From Pseudomonas lini (lineage in GTDB: Bacteria > Pseudomonadota > Gammaproteobacteria > Pseudomonadales > Pseudomonadaceae): DNA of 64,000 bases. Within the stretch, counting starts at the first letter, position 1; every line of letters begins with the position of its first letter. The notes under the pieces were generated by a model. The model ran no database searches and was not told the DNA's origin. It saw only the letters and a list, made by a program, of their open reading frames with translations. A program made the translations under genes and the position numbers. The stretch lies in assembly GCF_001042905.1 (NCBI RefSeq), contig NZ_JYLB01000009.1, positions 62,001 through 126,000 of the forward strand, read 5' to 3'. Shown piece by piece: positions 18,539-27,019 of the stretch.

Positions 18539-18979
18539 ATGCAACCTCGTATCGATTTCTACACCGCCTCCCCAGACGGCCTGAAAGCCATGATCGCCCT
18601 GGAAACCGCCGTCTCGAAGCTGCCGCTGGAAAAGTCGCTGATCGAACTGGTCAAGCTGCGCGCTTCGCAGATCAACGGCTGCGCCTTTTGCATCGACATG
18701 CACACTGTCGATGCCATCAAGGGCGGGGAAACTCCACGCCGGCTGTTTGCCGTGACGGCCTGGCGCGAGGCACCGTTCTTCACCGATCGTGAGCGCGCCG
18801 CGCTGGCCTGGACCGAATCCCTGACCCAGCTGAGCTTGACCCACGCGCCGGACGAAGACTATGCGCTGCTCAGCGCCGAGTTCAGCCCCAAGGAAATGGT
18901 CGACCTGACCGTGGCGATTTCCACCATCAACAGCTGGAATCGCCTGGCCGTGGGTTTTCGCAAAATGCCTCAGGCGTAA
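18539..18979 (+). CDS. AhpD-like carboxymuconolactone decarboxylase family protein
   Basis: This 146-residue all-helical protein of the AhpD/CMD family has the redox motif NGCAFCIDMH (Cys48, Cys51, His55) preceded by a Glu in LIELVKLRASQ. Members act as peroxidase or disulfide reductase partners in oxidative stress defence. The ATG at 18539 follows TTGGAGC; an in-frame TTG 12 nt upstream overlaps that ribosome site. It appears monocistronic. Confidence 0.9.
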   Translation: MQPRIDFYTASPDGLKAMIALETAVSKLPLEKSLIELVKLRASQINGCAFCIDMHTVDAIKGGETPRRLFAVTAWREAPFFTDRERAALAWTESLTQLSLTHAPDEDYALLSAEFSPKEMVDLTVAISTINSWNRLAVGFRKMPQA

Positions 18980-18991
18980 CGCCCTGGCTCT

Positions 18992-19098
18992 AATGCCAGT
19001 CAGTTAAGAGCGGCGATCCGACTTGCTCGCGAAAGCGGTATGTCAGGCGACATCAATGTTGACTGTGCTGCCGTCTTCGCGAGCAAGCCTGCTCCCAC
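18992..19098. repeat. Degenerate REPIN, copy of the unit at 6619-6773
   Basis: The spacer (GTCAGGCGACATCAATGTT and onward) and the left flank AATGCCAGTCAGTTAAG match the element at 6619-6773, but the left arm has lost part of its sequence (GATCCGACTTGCTCGCGAA). The right arm at 19076-19098 is intact apart from one change. Confidence 0.8.
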
Positions 19099-19229
19099 CT
19101 GGATTGCGCGTTATTGAGTCGCTGTTAATCAGCGAATCCCCCTACAGCTATTTCCACCTTTCCCGACTTCTTTCCTGATCGATCCCACGCAAAGTCCCCG
19201 CGCCTAATTTTCTGCGCGAGGGATTGCTC

Positions 19230-19277
19230 ATGTTCGACTCCTTATATCCAGCAACTCCGTACTTCTCGGTGCGTTGA
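19230..19277 (+). CDS. 15-codon ORF overlapping the rhs start
   Basis: An ATG at 19230, preceded by a good GCGAGGGA ribosome site, opens a 15-codon frame (MFDSLYPATPYFSVR) whose TGA overlaps the rhs ATG as TGATG. It could be a leader peptide that couples translation to rhs, or the remnant of a longer rhs N terminus split by a frameshift. The rhs ATG itself has no clear ribosome site, which favours coupling. No homolog is recognised. Confidence 0.45.
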   Translation: MFDSLYPATPYFSVR

Positions 19278-22200
19278 TGGAGCACGTTACCCGCATCGAG
19301 GAGGAACTCGACAACTTTCCGCACACCCTCTCGCTCTATCGCGAACAGCTCAATCACTGGCTCAACCGAGCCGCCGACCAGGCCAGCCACGTGGCGGATC
19401 TGCCGTCGCTGATGGGCATGGAACGGATCATCCGGTTCGCAAGCTCCAGCACCGTTGTCAGCAGCGGCGACGACGAGTTTATCTCCACCGTCGTCGAGTG
19501 CCCGAAAGGCGGAAAGCTCGAAATCGAGAGCAAGTTCGAATCGGTTTATGACATTCCCGTGGGGGACATTCAGGTCGATGTGATCGCGATGGATGGCGGT
19601 AAGTCGACGCCGGTCACGCTCGATAAAAACGGCAAGGGAACATTCCGAGGGGAAGAGGGCAAGTTCTACCGCGTTCACGTTCACAGCGAAGTGACGCCGG
19701 AACAAGTTGATGAGCTTTTTTCTTCCTATGGCGGCCTGACCACGAAGCTCGATAACTGGCTGCGTGAGGAATGGCAGACGTTCAAGCCGAAGTGGTCGGA
19801 ATCATCTTCGGTTGCTGTAGGCAATGGAATGCTTGCGGGGAGTTGGGCGGCGATCGAAGGTGTATGGGACAGCATCAGCCTGCTGTCGGACATCCTCAAG
19901 GATCCCGACCGGTTTGCTAAGCGATTGGGTAGCGGTGCCGATCAGTTGCGCGAGCTGGCGGAAAAATCACCGCAGGTGATGCAAAAAATCCAGCTGCTGG
20001 CCAGTGACGAAGCGGCCCTGTGTTTGCTGCTGCGCACAGCTAGTCTGTGGCTGGACATGCTGCCACCTAGCGAGATCGCCGGTAAAACCGCTGAAGCGGT
20101 CTCGGCGGGCGTGGTGCAATTGCTGATCGACATTCTGATCGGGATTGTCCTGACGTTCGCCGGGGCGGGTGCCGGGATCGCCTATCTGAGCATGCGCCTG
20201 GTCAACTACGGCGCTCGAATCATCAATGCCGTAGTGCGCTTTATCAAAGCGATTTTCACGATCATCGACAGTTTCATGAAGTACGTCGACCAGTACAAAG
20301 CAGTCGCCGCACGCGGTGTCGCAGCGGGTCTGAAAAAAGGTCGGATGCAGCTGCGCTGGGATGCCAAACGCAACACCACACTGAAAAAAGACGAACACCA
20401 CGACGACGCCTCGAAACAGGCCACCAACCCCAACGGCGACAGCGCCGATTCCGCCGACAAAACCGCCACCAACAAATGCCCGGTGTCGATGGTCACCGGC
20501 GAAGAACTGCTGACCCTCACCGACGGTTCGCTGGACGGCATCCTGCCGTTCGACTTCACCCGGCTCTATCGCACCAGCGCCGCCGAGATCGATTGCGGCC
20601 TCGGTTATGGCTGGAGCCATTCGCTCGCCCATCGGCTGGAAATCGAGGGCGACACGGTCATCTGGATCGACCACGAAAACCGCCGCACCACCTTCCCACT
20701 GCCATCTATTGAGCGCCCGGCGATCCACAACAGCCTGTCGCACGCCGCGATTTATCTCGGCGATGAGCCCGAGGAACTGATCCTCGTCCAGGCCGGCGAC
20801 GACGCGCGTTTCTACCACTTTCACAACGGTCGTCTCACGGCGATCAGCGACGCATACGACAACCGCCTGCGCATCACCCGCGATCGCCAGCAGCGCATTC
20901 AGCGCCTCGACAACGGTGCCGGCCGCGCCTTGTTGTTACGCTATGACCGCGCTCATCTGATCGCCGTCGACTATCAGGTTTTTGTCCCGGCGCAGACCCT
21001 CGCCGAGGCCTGGCACACCGAGCAGACGCTGGTCAGTTACCGCTACGACGAACGCGCTCATCTGATCGAAGCGAGCAACGCCGCCGGGGAAAGCGAGCGT
21101 TACGATTACGACGACCGGCACGTGATCCTGCAGCGGCAACTGGCCGGTGGCGCGAGTTTCTTCTGGGCGTGGGAAAGGTCTGGCAAGGCAGCGCGCTGCA
21201 TCCGGCACTGGGCGTCGTTTGCGCAGATGGATGCGCGTTATGTCTGGGATGACCACGGCAGCGTTACGGTCCTGAACATCGATGGCAGTGAAGAGGTTTA
21301 CCTCCACGACGACCGCGCGCGGCTGGTGCGTAAGGTCGAGCTGAACGGTGGTGAACAGCTCAAGGCCTATGACGACAACGGCCGGTTGGTGGCCGAGCAG
21401 GATCCGCTCGGCGCCGTCACCGAATACCGTTACGACGAAGTCGGACGGTTGGTGGCGCTGATTTCGCCGGAAGACGAGCCAACGGCCTACGAGTATCGCA
21501 ACGGTTTCCTGCATGCGCGCTATCGCGGCAAAGCGGTGTGGACCTACCAGCGCAATGCCCAGGGCGATGTCACTGAGGCGACCGATCCTGACGGGCAGGT
21601 CACCCACTATCACTACGACGAAAAAGGTCAGCTGCTGTCGATCCGCTACCCGGACACCAGCCGACATGTGTTCGTCTGGAATGCCTTGGGGCAGTTGCTC
21701 GAAGAGACTTTGCCGGACGGTGGGCAGCGAAAGTTTTCCTACGATGCGCTGGGTCGGCAGACGACCCGTCAGGATGAACACGGCGCGGTCACCCGCTACC
21801 AATGGGATGCCATCGGCCGACTGCTCCAGACGACTTTGCCTACCGGCGCCAGCCGCGGGTTCAGCTACAACGCCTACGGCCAGATCACCGCGGAGCGCGA
21901 TGAACTGGGTCGCATCACCCGCTACGAATACGCCGACGACCTGCACCTGGTCAGCCGCCGGATCAATCCGGATGGAACCCAGCTCCAGTACCGCTACGAC
22001 AACGCGCAGCTGCTGCTCACGGAAATCGAAAACGAATCCGGTGAAAAATATCGGCTGGACTACACGGCCAACGGCCTGATCCGACAGGAAACCGGATTCG
22101 ACGGCCGCCGCACCGCGTATGCCTACGACCTCAACGGCCACCTGCTGGAGAAAACCGAGTTCGGCGACGACGGCTCGCAGCTGGTTACGGCTTATGAGCG

Positions 22201-24076
22201 GGACTCGGCCGGACGGTTGCTAACCAAGACCCTGCCCGATGGCATCCAGGTCAAGTACCGCTACGACTCGCTGGGCCGACTGACCAGCGTCGACGATGGC
22301 CACGACCATCCGCTGGAATTCGAGTACGACCAACAGGATCGCCTGATCACCGAGCATCAGGGCTGGGGCACCTTGCGTTATGCCTATGACGCCTGCGGCC
22401 AGCTCAACCGCCTGCGCCTGCCAGACGGCAGCAAACTCGATTACCACCACGCCAAGGGCGGCGCGCTGACGGCCATCGACCTCAACGGTGCACGTCTTAC
22501 AAGCCACACGTACAAATTCGGTCAAGAGCAACAACGCCAACAGGGCCTGCTGCTCAGCGAATACGCCTACGACGACCAAGGCCGTTTGAAGGCCCATGCT
22601 GTCAGCCAACAGCAAAAAAGCCTGTACCGCCGCGACTATGCCTACAGCCTCAACGGCAACCTCGACCAGATCGCCGACACCCGCCACGGCCAACGCAGCT
22701 ACCAGTACGACCCGCTCAACCGCCTGATTCGCGTGCGCCATTCCCGCGACGCCCCACCGGAAACCTTCGCCCACGATCCGGCCGGCAACCTGCTGATGCA
22801 GGACCGTCCCGGCGCCGCGAAGGTGATGGGTAATCGTCTGCTCATGCAAGGCGACCGCCACTACGACTACGACGCCTTCGGCAACCTCATCCGCGAACGC
22901 CGCGGCACCGCGCAAAAACTCGTCACCGAATACCGCTACGACTGCCAGCACCGACTGGTCGGCGTCACTACCCCGGACGGTCGTTGCTCCAGCTACCGCT
23001 ACGACGCCTTCGGCCGCCGCATCGCCAAAACCGTCGATGGCAAAACTACCGAGTTTTTCTGGCAGGGCGATAACCTCGTCGCTGAAAGCAGCAAAGAGCA
23101 TTACCGCAGCTACCTATACGAGCCGGGCAGCTTCCGCCCATTGGCCATGCTCGACGGCAAAGGCCCGAAAAAGGCCTGCCCGTTTTACTACCAACTCGAT
23201 CACCTTGGAACGCCGCAGGAACTGACGGATTTTGGTGGTGAGATTGTCTGGTCGGCGAAGTACAGCGCCTACGGCAAAGTCACGCGTCTGGCGCTCGGTG
23301 GGGGCGAGCAGCTCGATCAGCCGCTGCGGTTTCAGGGGCAATATTTCGACGCCGAGAGCGGTCTGCACTACAACCGGCATCGGTACTATGATCCGGAGGT
23401 TGGTCGATACCTGACGCCGGATCCGGTCAAGTTGGCGGGTGGGCTGAACCAGTATCAATACACCCCGAATCCAACGGGATGGGTTGATCCGTTGGGGTTG
23501 AGCGGGAACTGTCCGCCACCGAATAAGCCTGGGTGTTCCGCGCCGGATGGTGTTGCTGGTGTCAAGGTGGATGAGGGTGACCCACCGCTGCCGAAGCTGA
23601 CGACTGAACAGCGGCGCGCGCGGATAGATGAGTTGGCTGAGGCGAATGCCAAGGGGCGGGTCATGGCGATGGAGGATAAATACGACATGCACACTGTTAA
23701 AAAGCACAGTTCAGAAATACCTGATGCTGCACTAAAGCAGAGGGCTATTAATGGAGCACACCCTGAAACGGGAAGAGTTCCAGTACCACCAAGAGGAAAT
23801 TTAAGCTCCCAGTTCGCAAACTGGAGAGTTCATTTTAATGCGTTGAACAAAGCTATGACGAGGGAAAGGCTCGGGCTGGACCCATATACAGGTCGGGATC
23901 ACAATAATGACCCAATTGTAAGGATGGAGTTGCCTGGTGCGGGTCGCGGTTATCGACCGAACAAAAAAGACAATCCAAATCCCACGCTGAATGATGATTT
24001 AGATTGGTTTGAGGTTAAGTTTGATCAGGATAAGGTAGCTTGGCCGTATACGGGTTTTCCCTCGGAGAGAAAGTGA
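19277..24076 (+). CDS. Rhs polymorphic toxin with variable C-terminal tip
   Basis: This is a 1599-residue Rhs-repeat protein. Residues about 1-250 are an N-terminal region with a short beta-rich stretch; about 275-330 are hydrophobic and probably membrane-active. The YD/Rhs repeat shell (many YDxxGRL units) covers about 400-1330, and the conserved core end leads to WVDPLGL, with DPLGL at 1404-1408. The ~190-residue tip after it is the toxin. The tip has MHTVKKH, then SSQF, and ends with PYTGFP, an order that recalls RNase A-like/BECR-fold ribonuclease toxins; this is inference. No PAAR motif is visible, and no vgrG, eag or T6SS gene lies near. The immunity gene overlaps its stop codon. Confidence 0.9.
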   Translation: MEHVTRIEEELDNFPHTLSLYREQLNHWLNRAADQASHVADLPSLMGMERIIRFASSSTVVSSGDDEFISTVVECPKGGKLEIESKFESVYDIPVGDIQVDVIAMDGGKSTPVTLDKNGKGTFRGEEGKFYRVHVHSEVTPEQVDELFSSYGGLTTKLDNWLREEWQTFKPKWSESSSVAVGNGMLAGSWAAIEGVWDSISLLSDILKDPDRFAKRLGSGADQLRELAEKSPQVMQKIQLLASDEAALCLLLRTASLWLDMLPPSEIAGKTAEAVSAGVVQLLIDILIGIVLTFAGAGAGIAYLSMRLVNYGARIINAVVRFIKAIFTIIDSFMKYVDQYKAVAARGVAAGLKKGRMQLRWDAKRNTTLKKDEHHDDASKQATNPNGDSADSADKTATNKCPVSMVTGEELLTLTDGSLDGILPFDFTRLYRTSAAEIDCGLGYGWSHSLAHRLEIEGDTVIWIDHENRRTTFPLPSIERPAIHNSLSHAAIYLGDEPEELILVQAGDDARFYHFHNGRLTAISDAYDNRLRITRDRQQRIQRLDNGAGRALLLRYDRAHLIAVDYQVFVPAQTLAEAWHTEQTLVSYRYDERAHLIEASNAAGESERYDYDDRHVILQRQLAGGASFFWAWERSGKAARCIRHWASFAQMDARYVWDDHGSVTVLNIDGSEEVYLHDDRARLVRKVELNGGEQLKAYDDNGRLVAEQDPLGAVTEYRYDEVGRLVALISPEDEPTAYEYRNGFLHARYRGKAVWTYQRNAQGDVTEATDPDGQVTHYHYDEKGQLLSIRYPDTSRHVFVWNALGQLLEETLPDGGQRKFSYDALGRQTTRQDEHGAVTRYQWDAIGRLLQTTLPTGASRGFSYNAYGQITAERDELGRITRYEYADDLHLVSRRINPDGTQLQYRYDNAQLLLTEIENESGEKYRLDYTANGLIRQETGFDGRRTAYAYDLNGHLLEKTEFGDDGSQLVTAYERDSAGRLLTKTLPDGIQVKYRYDSLGRLTSVDDGHDHPLEFEYDQQDRLITEHQGWGTLRYAYDACGQLNRLRLPDGSKLDYHHAKGGALTAIDLNGARLTSHTYKFGQEQQRQQGLLLSEYAYDDQGRLKAHAVSQQQKSLYRRDYAYSLNGNLDQIADTRHGQRSYQYDPLNRLIRVRHSRDAPPETFAHDPAGNLLMQDRPGAAKVMGNRLLMQGDRHYDYDAFGNLIRERRGTAQKLVTEYRYDCQHRLVGVTTPDGRCSSYRYDAFGRRIAKTVDGKTTEFFWQGDNLVAESSKEHYRSYLYEPGSFRPLAMLDGKGPKKACPFYYQLDHLGTPQELTDFGGEIVWSAKYSAYGKVTRLALGGGEQLDQPLRFQGQYFDAESGLHYNRHRYYDPEVGRYLTPDPVKLAGGLNQYQYTPNPTGWVDPLGLSGNCPPPNKPGCSAPDGVAGVKVDEGDPPLPKLTTEQRRARIDELAEANAKGRVMAMEDKYDMHTVKKHSSEIPDAALKQRAINGAHPETGRVPVPPRGNLSSQFANWRVHFNALNKAMTRERLGLDPYTGRDHNNDPIVRMELPGAGRGYRPNKKDNPNPTLNDDLDWFEVKFDQDKVAWPYTGFPSERK

Positions 24077-24492
24077 TGTTGAAAGATCCCTTTATGAATG
24101 AAGATTTTGAACCGAACCTGATGTGGTTTATTGGGGTGTTTAATGTCTATGATCGTGAGGAGACTCGAGGGGAAGAACTCGTAGCCTTTGATCCTGATAA
24201 TCAGGTTGATAGAGATGTTCTGATCGTTAGGTATAGTTTGAAATTGAGGTGTTTATCTTATCGGCACAAGTTTGTGTTGTTTGAGTTTTTGGCCGAAAAG
24301 CTAAAAGATTGTAACTATGACTTTCAAATTTTGTTCAATATAGACGATGTGTATGACTCAAGTTGGCCGCGAACTGAATGGTATGCGCTGAAAGACCCTC
24401 GTGGTTTTTTTGAGGATATATATAGATTGGCGAGCGAAGAGTGGAAAGACGATCTTCATAAGGCCAGCCTTGAAGATCAGTCCACATGGTGA
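24076..24492 (+). CDS. Putative immunity protein for the Rhs toxin
   Basis: This is a 138-residue acidic protein of no family I recognise. Its ATG overlaps the rhs stop codon (TGATG) and follows GGAGAG, so the two are coupled; an immunity gene directly after the toxin tip is the rule for Rhs loci. It is rich in aromatic residues and acidic residues, as is common for proteins that mask basic nucleases, and has no signal peptide or membrane segment, which fits a cytoplasmic target. Base composition is clearly more A+T-rich than its neighbours, together with the last 400 nt of rhs, a sign of tip exchange by transfer. Confidence 0.75.
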   Translation: MLKDPFMNEDFEPNLMWFIGVFNVYDREETRGEELVAFDPDNQVDRDVLIVRYSLKLRCLSYRHKFVLFEFLAEKLKDCNYDFQILFNIDDVYDSSWPRTEWYALKDPRGFFEDIYRLASEEWKDDLHKASLEDQSTW

Positions 24493-24540
24493 AGTCCGTT
24501 AATTTAGTGTCTGAAGGATTTTATGACCGCTTCGCGCTCA

Positions 24541-24604
24541 ATCGCGGGCAAGCCTCGCTCCTACAGGACGGCGGTGATCTGTAGGAGCGAGGCTTGCCCG
24601 CGAT
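24541..24604. repeat. Compact REP hairpin (GTAGGAGCGAGGCTTGCCCGCGAT type)
   Basis: Inverted arms at 24541-24565 and 24580-24604 have a short 14-nt spacer. It follows the immunity gene and may serve as its transcript end. Confidence 0.85.
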
Positions 24605-24709
24605 GGCGGTCTCATAGGCCGCGAAATTTCCGGACAAGCTCGTCGGAAGTTTCCTTCAACTCGTAGCGGTTTCCATGAACTGGTGCGAAATGAGCTCCAT
24701 CGATAGTCT

Positions 24710-24955
24710 TTGGCAGTCACTGAAAATTCAGTGGCAGGGTGTAGGAACCCTTCAAGACTAGAGAGGACGCTTTGGCGTCGACACCTGAATTTGCGGCCAT
24801 CAACGTGCGTCCGTAAGATCAGTTGCGGCGGCTGTGCGCGGGCACGCTTCGGTGTGGTCGAGTTCTCTGGTCTCGATATTCCTACCCCGCGTATAGCTGC
24901 CACCCAAGCCTGTAGGAAGGCTGATGGTAGCTCCACTTCTACCAGAGGTTTAAAA
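24710..24955 (+). promoter_or_regulatory. Hairpin-rich leader with alternative pairing before the start at 24956
   Basis: Consecutive inverted repeats are visible: CACTGAA/TTCAGTG (24718-24733), AGGGT-GTAGGA-ACCCT (24736-24751), GACGC/GCGTC (24766-24779) and AGCCT-GTAGGA-AGGCT (24907-24922) inside GCTGCCA/TGGTAGC (24896-24931). Two hairpins expose the same loop, GTAGGA. GGTAG at 24926-24930 can instead pair with CTACC at 24939-24943, which touches the AGAGG ribosome site. This looks like a structured 5' leader; the function is not known. The stretch 24493-24709 before it holds only the REP hairpin. Confidence 0.5.
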
Positions 24956-25279
24956 ATGAAAAATCTTCACCCCGATCCACCCTACGAAAAACCAATTCCC
25001 CACCCCAAAAACCGCTTCATGGCGCTCACCAGCAACTGCACCGACATGCCCACCCTGTTCGTCGATACCCACGCGCCGCTCGATATCCTGACCGACGCCG
25101 CCAGCTATCGAATTCGTGCTGTAACGCAGGTGCTCGAAAATCTGTCCATGCGCGGCTCAGTCGAATGCGATTCGATGATTCTCAGCGACTTTGCTTTGCT
25201 CTGCGCCATTCCTCTGCGGGATGGGTGCGATGTGCTGGATGTGATTGGGCGGCGGTTGAGGGCACGGCCTTCGGAGTAG
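24956..25279 (+). CDS. Small DUF3077-like protein
   Basis: This 107-residue protein has a Pro-rich start (HPDPPYEKPIPHP) and a helical C-terminal part (LDILTDAASYRIRAVTQVLE and onward). The layout resembles the small Pseudomonas proteins grouped under DUF3077, whose function is unknown. The ATG at 24956 has AGAGG 7 nt upstream and follows the structured leader; the frame remains open upstream to 24710 without a better start. It lies next to the Rhs locus but shows no sign of being part of it. Confidence 0.55.
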   Translation: MKNLHPDPPYEKPIPHPKNRFMALTSNCTDMPTLFVDTHAPLDILTDAASYRIRAVTQVLENLSMRGSVECDSMILSDFALLCAIPLRDGCDVLDVIGRRLRARPSE

Positions 25280-25291
25280 CGGCGGGCGTTG

Positions 25292-25361
25292 TTGTGGCGA
25301 GGGGGCAAGCTCCCTCGCCACAAGAGCAAGATCAAAAGATCGCAGCCTTCGGCAGCTCCTA
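25292..25361. repeat. Two adjoining REP elements of different families
   Basis: TGTGGCGAGGGGGCAAGC hairpin (25292-25322) is followed at once by a single copy of the GATCAAAAGATCGCAGCC family (25329-25361). A partial third piece, GCTTCGCGACCCAACAGGGG, follows near 25400. Confidence 0.75.
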
Positions 25362-25426
25362 CGGGGGGCCTTCTTATGCTTCTGTGTCGGGAGAGGGGCC
25401 GCTTCGCGACCCAACAGGGGCAAGCC

Positions 25427-27019
25427 TCAATGCGCATCAGCACTCGGCGCGGCCGGTGGTTGTATCTTGCGCATCAAGGGCACCATCGCCGTGGCGAGGA
25501 TGAAGCAGACCATGATCATCAGGAACGCGTCGCCATAGGTTTGTGTCTGCGCTTCGCGGTAGGTCAGCAGCCACAACTGACGCAGGCTGGCGGTGACGCC
25601 GATGTCACCGCTTTGGCCGAGGGCGGCGAAGTTATTGCCGACCTGGGATAGCCACTGATTGAGTGCTTCGTTGGTGCTGTTGAGGTTCTCCGCCAACCGG
25701 GTGAAGTGCAGGTTGGTGCGGTCATTGAGGATGGTCGCGCACGCCGCGATGCCCATCGCGCCGCCGAGGTTGCGCATCAGGTTGAACAACCCTGAGGCAT
25801 GTTTGAGCCGTGCCGGTGCCAACCCGCCGAGGGTCAGGGTTACCGCGGGCGGCACTGCCAGTTGTTGAGCGATCCCGCGCAAGGCTTGTGGCAGCATCAA
25901 TTCCTTAGCCCCCCAGTCGTGGGTGATCGGGCTGAAATCCCACATCGACAAGGCGAACAACCCAAGGCCGATCATCATGACCCAGCGCAGGTCAATGCGG
26001 TTGGCCAGAAAGGCGTACAGTGGAATCGCCAGAATCTGGAACACCCCGGTGGAAAAAACCGCCAGGCCAATATCCAGCGCGCCGTAGCCACGTACACGAC
26101 CGAGAAACAGTGGCGTCAGGTAAATAGTCGCGAACAGGCCGATCCCCGTGACGAACGAAAAGAAACAACCGAGGGCGAAGTTGCGGTCTTTCAAGGCACG
26201 CAGATCGACGATCGGATTGGCCACGTGCAAGGTCCGACCGATGAAAGCCAATCCGGCCAGGCCGCTGATCCAGGCGGTGGTCAGGATCGTGCTGTCGCTG
26301 AACCAGTTGAAGCGTGGGCCTTCTTCGAGGGTGTATTGCAGGCAACCGAGAAACACCGCCATGAACAGCATGCTCAGGTAGTCGGCACCCTTGAGCAGCG
26401 ACAGTTCCGGCTGGTCGATTTTCACCAGCATCGGCACCGCCACCGCGACGAAAATTCCCGGCACCAGGTTGATGTAGAACAGCCAGTGCCAGGACGAAAT
26501 GTCGGTGATCCAGCCCCCGATCACCGGCCCCAGCGTCGGTGCCAGCGAGGCCACGGCACCGATGGTCGCGGCGGCGATTACCCGTTGTTTACCGGTGAAG
26601 AAAAAGAACGCGGTGGTGAACACCAGCGGGATCATCGAACCACCGAGAAACCCTTGCAAGGCGCGGAAGGCGATCATGCTCTGGATGTTCCAGGCCGCGC
26701 CGCAGAGCAGGCTGGCTAAAGTGAAACCCACCGCCGAAGCGCAGAACAACCAACGGGTCGAGAACACTCGGGACAGCCAACCCGACAGCGGAATCACGAT
26801 GATTTCGGCGATCAGGTAACTGGTCTGTACCCATGCAGTTTCGTCGGTGCCAGCCGAGAGCCCGCCGCCGATGTCACGCAGCGACGCCGAGACGATCTGG
26901 ATATCCAGCAGCGCAATGAACATGCCGATGCACATCGTGGCGAAGGCGAACACCTTGGTCGCCGTCGCCATGTTGGCGGCGTCGAACGGCAGCGCGGGGG
27001 CGGCGAGGGCGCGACTCAT
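25427..27019 (-). CDS. EmrB/QacA-type MFS multidrug exporter (DHA2)
   Basis: This 530-residue inner-membrane transporter has about 14 membrane helices and the DHA2 motifs LDIQIVSASLRDI near the first helix and FRALQGFLGGSMIP in the fifth. It uses the proton gradient to expel drugs with the fusion protein encoded just upstream. Its ATG overlaps the stop of that gene by 4 nt (ATGA). No outer-membrane channel gene is adjacent, so a shared TolC-like protein is probably used. The substrate is unknown. Confidence 0.9.
   Translation of the reverse strand: MSRALAAPALPFDAANMATATKVFAFATMCIGMFIALLDIQIVSASLRDIGGGLSAGTDETAWVQTSYLIAEIIVIPLSGWLSRVFSTRWLFCASAVGFTLASLLCGAAWNIQSMIAFRALQGFLGGSMIPLVFTTAFFFFTGKQRVIAAATIGAVASLAPTLGPVIGGWITDISSWHWLFYINLVPGIFVAVAVPMLVKIDQPELSLLKGADYLSMLFMAVFLGCLQYTLEEGPRFNWFSDSTILTTAWISGLAGLAFIGRTLHVANPIVDLRALKDRNFALGCFFSFVTGIGLFATIYLTPLFLGRVRGYGALDIGLAVFSTGVFQILAIPLYAFLANRIDLRWVMMIGLGLFALSMWDFSPITHDWGAKELMLPQALRGIAQQLAVPPAVTLTLGGLAPARLKHASGLFNLMRNLGGAMGIAACATILNDRTNLHFTRLAENLNSTNEALNQWLSQVGNNFAALGQSGDIGVTASLRQLWLLTYREAQTQTYGDAFLMIMVCFILATAMVPLMRKIQPPAAPSADAH

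Noticed and set aside
20936..22141. 401-codon open frame on the minus strand inside rhs
   Set aside because: It mirrors the YD repeats and has no start site or recognisable protein.
19277..24492. A full type VI secretion cluster around rhs
   Set aside because: No vgrG, hcp, eag-type chaperone or tss gene occurs within the window, and no PAAR motif is visible in the Rhs N terminus.
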